Of a DNA stretch of 24,968 nt, positions 21,182-24,968 are shown in pieces. The stretch lies in contig JAUWQG010000003.1 in the NCBI GenBank assembly GCA_030611185.1, positions 1 to 24,968 of the forward strand, read 5' to 3'. The DNA comes from Nitrososphaerota archaeon. GTDB lineage: Archaea; Thermoproteota; Nitrososphaeria; Nitrososphaerales; Nitrosopumilaceae. The translations under genes and the position numbers were made by a program. The first letter of the stretch is position 1; each line of letters opens with the position of its first letter. The notes under the pieces are model-generated. The model did no database searches, was not told the DNA's origin, and saw nothing but the letters and a program-made list of their open reading frames with translations.

Positions 21182-23006
21182 GGAAAAATTTAACCAAATC
21201 TCGCCAAGTGAGTTCTTTTATAGGAATAGAGATCTTGCTGGATTTAGTAATCCTTCCAGGTCATTGTATACCGCAGTAAGAGAATTTGTAGAAAATGGTC
21301 TAGATGCGTGTGATGGTAAGGGAATTCTTCCTGACATTCACTTGACAATAAAGGCCGTTGAACCTGAAAAACCGGACCCAAAACAATACATTTTAACAGT
21401 AAAAGACAATGGCCCGGGAATCGAATCTAAACATGTACCTTTAGCATTTGGAACTGTTCTCTATGGTTCTAAATTTGGATTGAAACAAGCAAGAGGAATG
21501 TTTGGTTTAGGGGCAACCATGGCAATTCTTTATGGTCAAATAACAACAAACAAACCTGTAACAGTCAAAAGTTCAACTGATGGAAAAATATCTGATGAAT
21601 ATGAATTGTTGCTAGACATTCAAAAAAATAAACCTATTATTTTAAAACACAAAACAAAAGATGTTGCAAAAAACGGTCTATCTGTTAGCATTTTTCTAGA
21701 AGGCGATTATTCAAAAGCTGGATCTAAAATTAGAGATTATGTTTATCAAACTTCTCTTATCACTCCTTATGCTTCAATAACTTTTGATGATCCTAAAGGG
21801 GAAAAATTTCCATATCCTAGAATGATAAACACGATGCCAAAATCCCCTACCATTATTCGACCTCATCCATATGGAACCGATGTAGAAACAATTAGGAGAA
21901 TGATGGTTGAATCCCAATTTGAAATTCCCACCATTGATGATTCAATGATTGAAAAGGTCAGAAAAGATTTAGGCCTTTCAAAGAAGAATCTTAGTTTTTC
22001 TGCAATAATGGAAAAAGCTAAAAAACGTTGGAAGACTCTTTCTAGGCAAGTTAGAGTTGTAATTGCTTTAATGTCATTTCTTAAAATGGATTTTGAGAAA
22101 CTAAATAAAATTAGGATCGAAGATATAGATGTACCAAATAAAAAATTATTTTACTGGGACTTTGGAGATTCTACATCAAAATCAATAGATATGGATCCTG
22201 AAAGTCATTACTACAAACAATTAACAAATACAGTTCAAGGTGAAACTTTGACTGCATTTTTGACAAAAAAATTCCAAAGGGTCGGTCCAACCACGGCAGT
22301 CAAATTTGCAGAATTTGCAAAATTCAAGCCTGAAAAACGTATCGGAACAATGACCAATCAAGAACTTGCGAAATTAAGTGAATCATTACAAAAATTCGAA
22401 GACTTTATGGGGCCTGATCCTAGCTGCCTAGCCCCTCTTGGAGAAGAACCACTTGAGAAGGGAATGAAGAAATTTTTCAAACCAGATTTTCTCACCGTAA
22501 TTCAACGGAGTGCATCTGCGTATTCAGGATTTCCTTTTGTTGTTGAAATGGGAATAGCATATGGTGGCGAAATCAGCACACGTGGAATCAAGGTTTACCG
22601 ATTTGCAAATCGTATTCCATTACTTTATGATGAAGGAAGTGATGTTGTCTTGAAAGTAATTAATGACATTGATTGGAGTCGATATAAAGCCAAAGGAGAT
22701 CCACCATTAGTTATTGTATCACACATCTGTTCAACTAGGATACCATACAAAACAGCAGGAAAAGAAAATGTTGCAGATAGACCAGAAATAGAACGAGAAT
22801 TAAAATTGGCAATTCAATTCATGGCTAGAAAATTATCTGTATTTATGAATAAACGTGGTCAAGCAGAAGCTGCAAAAAAGAGGGCGAATCTTTATGCAAA
22901 GTACGTTCCTTTAATTGCACAATTTTGTACAGAACTTGCTGGAAAGAAAAATGAACCCAACATCCAAAAAATATTACAAGAGGAGAAAGCAATAGAAAAT
23001 GAGTAA
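21168..23006 (+). CDS. top6B: DNA topoisomerase VI subunit B
   Basis: A 612-residue ATPase subunit of the type IIB topoisomerase that decatenates and relaxes DNA in archaea. The GHKL ATP site is complete: AVREFVENGLDACD (Glu42, Asn43, Asp46), VKDNGPGIE, and KQARGMFGLGATMA. The helix-two-turn-helix part and transducer follow (RVGPTTAVKFAEF, RIPLLYDEGSDV, CSTRIPYKTAGKENVADRPEI), the last containing the switch lysine motif. The length is slightly above the usual 530-600. It overlaps the KH gene by 14 nt and subunit A by 8 nt, so it is co-translated with both ribosome-maturation genes and its partner. Confidence 0.97.
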   Translation: MSSIKEKFNQISPSEFFYRNRDLAGFSNPSRSLYTAVREFVENGLDACDGKGILPDIHLTIKAVEPEKPDPKQYILTVKDNGPGIESKHVPLAFGTVLYGSKFGLKQARGMFGLGATMAILYGQITTNKPVTVKSSTDGKISDEYELLLDIQKNKPIILKHKTKDVAKNGLSVSIFLEGDYSKAGSKIRDYVYQTSLITPYASITFDDPKGEKFPYPRMINTMPKSPTIIRPHPYGTDVETIRRMMVESQFEIPTIDDSMIEKVRKDLGLSKKNLSFSAIMEKAKKRWKTLSRQVRVVIALMSFLKMDFEKLNKIRIEDIDVPNKKLFYWDFGDSTSKSIDMDPESHYYKQLTNTVQGETLTAFLTKKFQRVGPTTAVKFAEFAKFKPEKRIGTMTNQELAKLSESLQKFEDFMGPDPSCLAPLGEEPLEKGMKKFFKPDFLTVIQRSASAYSGFPFVVEMGIAYGGEISTRGIKVYRFANRIPLLYDEGSDVVLKVINDIDWSRYKAKGDPPLVIVSHICSTRIPYKTAGKENVADRPEIERELKLAIQFMARKLSVFMNKRGQAEAAKKRANLYAKYVPLIAQFCTELAGKKNEPNIQKILQEEKAIENE

Positions 23007-24114
23007 AAAATCTGAGATCAGAGCAAAGGCATTAAGTAAAAAAGCTCAAGATAAACAAAAAATCATTCTTGAGATGCTAAAAAGTCATGGAGCAAAAATT
23101 TATAATGATTTGGATAAAGGTGAATTCCCAAAATTTTCAATTCCTAGTAGATCAGTCAGCAACATTGTTTATGATAAAAAACTCCGTCAGTACATTTTAG
23201 GAAATGCAAGTGCCTTGAGAAGCTCTAAAAATACATCTCAATTAAGATCTTTTACACAACTAATGTGGCTAGCATTTTTTGCAAATAGATTAACCACTGA
23301 AAAAAAATCCTCTACCTTAAGAGATATCTATTATTCTTCTCAAGCTTTTGAAATTGATTTTGAGGATCAGGGTGAATCAGACAATATTATTGTGGATTTA
23401 GAGGCTGTAACCTCAAGACCTAGAGAAGATTTTCATATCTTCCCTGAAGAGCGTAGTTCTATTTTTGGTGATTTGACCATTGAATATACAATTCCAGGCT
23501 ATGAGGGAAAAACAATGAATCTTTCTAACCATCCAGATGGCTATGCAATAGGTCCTAGTTTGACTACGGCAGAATTAGTTGATACAACTGCTGAAATTGT
23601 AATTGCAATTGAAAAAGGTGGATTGTTTACGAGATTTGTTGAAGAACAAGTGGACAAAAAATTCAAATCAATTATTATCAATACGGGAGGACAAGCACCA
23701 CGTTCAACAAGAACTCTTTTGAAACGATTACATGACGAAATGAAACTACCAGTCATCATTCTAACAGACGGGGATGTGTATGGAGAACATATTGCCATGG
23801 TAATAAAATCAGGTTCTGCAAATGCAGCACATCTTAGAGAACTAACAGTTCCTGATGCAAAATGGGTAGGTGTTTGGGCTACAGATATTGAAAAATATAA
23901 ACTCCCTACTATTCCAATGACTGAATCTGATATCAAGAGATGTTATGATTTGCAAAAAGATCCTAGGTATTTGGATGGAATATGGAAAAAAGAGTTAGAG
24001 GTATTTTTACGACTAAAAAGAAAAGCAGAACTTGAGGCTTTCTCAAAGTATGGCTTGACAAACATTACTGACAAGTACCTACCTCAAAAATTAGAATTAG
24101 CAAAAAGTCTTTAA
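22999..24114 (+). CDS. top6A: DNA topoisomerase VI subunit A (Spo11-like)
   Basis: A 371-residue DNA-cleaving subunit, the relative of eukaryotic Spo11. The winged-helix CAP-like domain contains STLRDIYYSSQAF near 105-117, where one of Tyr111/Tyr112 attacks DNA. The Toprim domain holds the first acidic residue in IVIAIEKGGLFTRFVEE and the metal motif LPVIILTDGDVYGEHIAMVIKSGS. The usual motif is DGDPYG; the Pro-to-Val change is small but worth noting. The C-terminus ends KLELAKSL. ATG 22999 lies 8 nt inside top6B. The stop interlocks with the convergent Hsp20-like gene (TTAA 24111-24114). Confidence 0.97.
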   Translation: MSKKSEIRAKALSKKAQDKQKIILEMLKSHGAKIYNDLDKGEFPKFSIPSRSVSNIVYDKKLRQYILGNASALRSSKNTSQLRSFTQLMWLAFFANRLTTEKKSSTLRDIYYSSQAFEIDFEDQGESDNIIVDLEAVTSRPREDFHIFPEERSSIFGDLTIEYTIPGYEGKTMNLSNHPDGYAIGPSLTTAELVDTTAEIVIAIEKGGLFTRFVEEQVDKKFKSIIINTGGQAPRSTRTLLKRLHDEMKLPVIILTDGDVYGEHIAMVIKSGSANAAHLRELTVPDAKWVGVWATDIEKYKLPTIPMTESDIKRCYDLQKDPRYLDGIWKKELEVFLRLKRKAELEAFSKYGLTNITDKYLPQKLELAKSL

Positions 24115-24647
24115 TCTTTTTTGATTCTAAGTGTTAAAACACCATTTCTGTATTTGAAATCATGTATTTGCATACTATTTGATCCTTCAATTGGAATCTC
24201 CTTTGAAAAGTTTGCAGAGCCACGAATATACAAAACCCCATCAATTAATCTCACCATTATTTTATCTTCTGGACCTGGAACCTCTGCTACAAACACAAAA
24301 TCCTCTTCACCTTTAATGAGATCATATACCCAATTTTTTGTCTCTTGTTCTCTGGCTGAAAAGGCTGGTTTTTGGTCTTTTGTCATTTTCTTTAATACCC
24401 TTACCCAGTAAAACATGGTAAGTGCAGCCACTCCAATCAAAATGAAACTAACAAACCCTGCATCTGATCTTTGGGTCATTACATAAATTATTCCTAGAAA
24501 GAGAATTATCATTATAGGAATTACAAAATTTAACGATTGTTCATTAGAATACGTTCCCTTATAGCTTGACAAACAGAAGGAAACTCTTTTTGCCAAATAT
24601 AAAGTATCTTTGAACCTTAAACAAAATTGTCGCATGAGACAAAGCAA
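24111..24647 (-). CDS. Membrane-anchored Hsp20/alpha-crystallin domain protein
   Basis: The frame from ATG 24647 gives 178 residues. Two membrane segments (about 42-58 and 64-82) are followed by a linker and a small alpha-crystallin-like domain at about 115-177: DFVFVAEVPGPEDKIMVRLIDGVLYIRG, then FSKEIPIEG and the closing strand YRNGVLTLRIKKD, which is the classical A-x-x-x-n-GVL-x-I signature. Small heat-shock proteins hold unfolding proteins in an aggregation-safe state; this one would do so at the membrane's cytosolic face. The first 45 residues are Cys-rich and unlike the rest, so the true start may be ATG 24512 (MIILFLGIIYV) or a point between; a TATA-like box at 24666-24673 supports a start near 24647. 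Confidence 0.8.
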   Translation of the reverse strand: MLCLMRQFCLRFKDTLYLAKRVSFCLSSYKGTYSNEQSLNFVIPIMIILFLGIIYVMTQRSDAGFVSFILIGVAALTMFYWVRVLKKMTKDQKPAFSAREQETKNWVYDLIKGEEDFVFVAEVPGPEDKIMVRLIDGVLYIRGSANFSKEIPIEGSNSMQIHDFKYRNGVLTLRIKKD

Positions 24648-24690
24648 GTTTCTAGACGGTATACAATAAAATCAAATTCAAAGTGATAGA

Positions 24691-24831
24691 ATGTCAAACT
24701 ATTTTTGCAAATCTCCTCATGAGAACCAAAACAATCACCAAACCCATTCAAATCTAAGAGGATGTGAACATTTGAAATTATTTTTTGGGAAGGATGAGGA
24801 TTGTAACAAATTTTTCTTACAACAGATCTGA
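24691..24831 (+). CDS. Possible 46-residue Cys/His-rich protein
   Basis: The frame from ATG 24691 to TGA 24831 encodes a peptide beginning MSNYFCKSPHENQNNHQTHS. Cys6, His10, His16, His19, Cys25, His27 and Cys38 could bind a metal, but the spacing does not match a zinc finger I recognise. A TATA-like AATAAAAT at 24665-24672 lies 19-26 nt upstream and overlaps the possible minus-strand promoter of the Hsp20-like gene. It lies in the 212-nt gap before the secreted-protein gene. Coding status is uncertain. Confidence 0.35.
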   Translation: MSNYFCKSPHENQNNHQTHSNLRGCEHLKLFFGKDEDCNKFFLQQI

Positions 24832-24839
24832 TTTATAAG
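24832..24839 (+). promoter_or_regulatory. TATA box of the secreted-protein gene
   Basis: TTTATAAG is 21-28 nt before ATG 24860 and 27-34 nt before ATG 24866, fitting a leaderless or near-leaderless transcript from either. Confidence 0.55.
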
Positions 24840-24859
24840 ATAAATGAATTTCATAAAAT

Positions 24860-24968
24860 ATGGCGATGAGAGAAACAAAAATTACAAAAAATAAATTTGC
24901 AATTTTAGGAGTTTCTTTACTTGCTGTAACCATAATTTCTGGATTATCTCTAGGACCAGCTTTTGCTG
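24860..24968 (+). CDS. Secreted or membrane-anchored protein, N-terminus only (3' truncated)
   Basis: The window ends 36 codons into this gene. The visible part is a classical Sec signal peptide: a basic start (MAMRETKITKNKFA), a hydrophobic core ILGVSLLAVTIISGLSLG, and an AFA motif right at the edge that fits signal peptidase cleavage. ATG 24860 and ATG 24866 are both possible starts. The mature protein is not in the window, so nothing can be said about function beyond export. Confidence 0.75.
   Translation, partial: MAMRETKITKNKFAILGVSLLAVTIISGLSLGPAFA

Noticed and set aside
23541..23936. 131-residue minus-strand frame
   Set aside because: Long, but antisense to the Toprim domain of top6A; no recognisable motif and no promoter-like element.

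Overview
The window reads as chromosomal DNA of an ammonia-oxidising-type archaeon (Nitrososphaerota/Thaumarchaeota, Nitrosopumilus-like). This rests on gene content: an HMf-type histone, topoisomerase VI A and B, aIF2-beta, a DUF424 protein, archaeal RIO1 and KH proteins, a short archaeal PurA, DUF373, a membrane-tethered cupredoxin, and tRNA genes without encoded CCA. The DNA is AT-rich and densely packed. Many genes start at TTG or GTG with a TATA-like box about 26 nt upstream, as expected for leaderless archaeal transcripts. The species is an inference.

Layout: 1-661 holds two small membrane proteins, the first cut by the window edge. 676-3035 holds glmM-like and thiL genes on the minus strand and a tRNA-Thr(CGU) on the plus strand; glmM and the tRNA face away from one shared palindromic TATA box. 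3080-4862 is a patch of small conserved-looking proteins: two tiny membrane proteins, a winged-helix regulator, and two Cys-rich proteins. 4993-6744 is the only clear accessory gene, an AIPR-type (abortive infection) protein with a PD-(D/E)XK-like N-terminus. 6820-7570 carries a cupredoxin, tRNA-Cys and the histone.

7667-10753 is the most interesting stretch. It holds tatD, eS17 with a long acidic tail, a ubiquitin-like (MoaD/ThiS) domain fused to a KEOPS Cgi121 domain, and, converging on it, a Sua5/YrdC plus THUMP operon. Cgi121 and Sua5 both act in tRNA t6A synthesis. 10833-13056 holds a second winged-helix paralogue, a multi-pass membrane protein, a zinc ribbon, a YggX-like protein and an unknown. 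13135-16744 holds purA, an unknown, pyrF, a NUDIX hydrolase and a cis-prenyltransferase whose full frame has no ATG/GTG/TTG start. 16838-18552 holds DUF373 and a tethered extracytoplasmic protein. 18803-24114 is a co-directional run: DUF5679 zinc ribbon, aIF2-beta, DUF424, RIO1 kinase, KH protein (Pno1/Krr1-like), topoisomerase VI B and A. The right end has a membrane-anchored Hsp20-like protein and the start of a secreted protein.

No gene-free stretch exceeds 300 bases; the longest is 18553-18802, where only promoter-like AT-rich motifs are visible. No CRISPR array, insertion sequence, rRNA or replication origin was seen.
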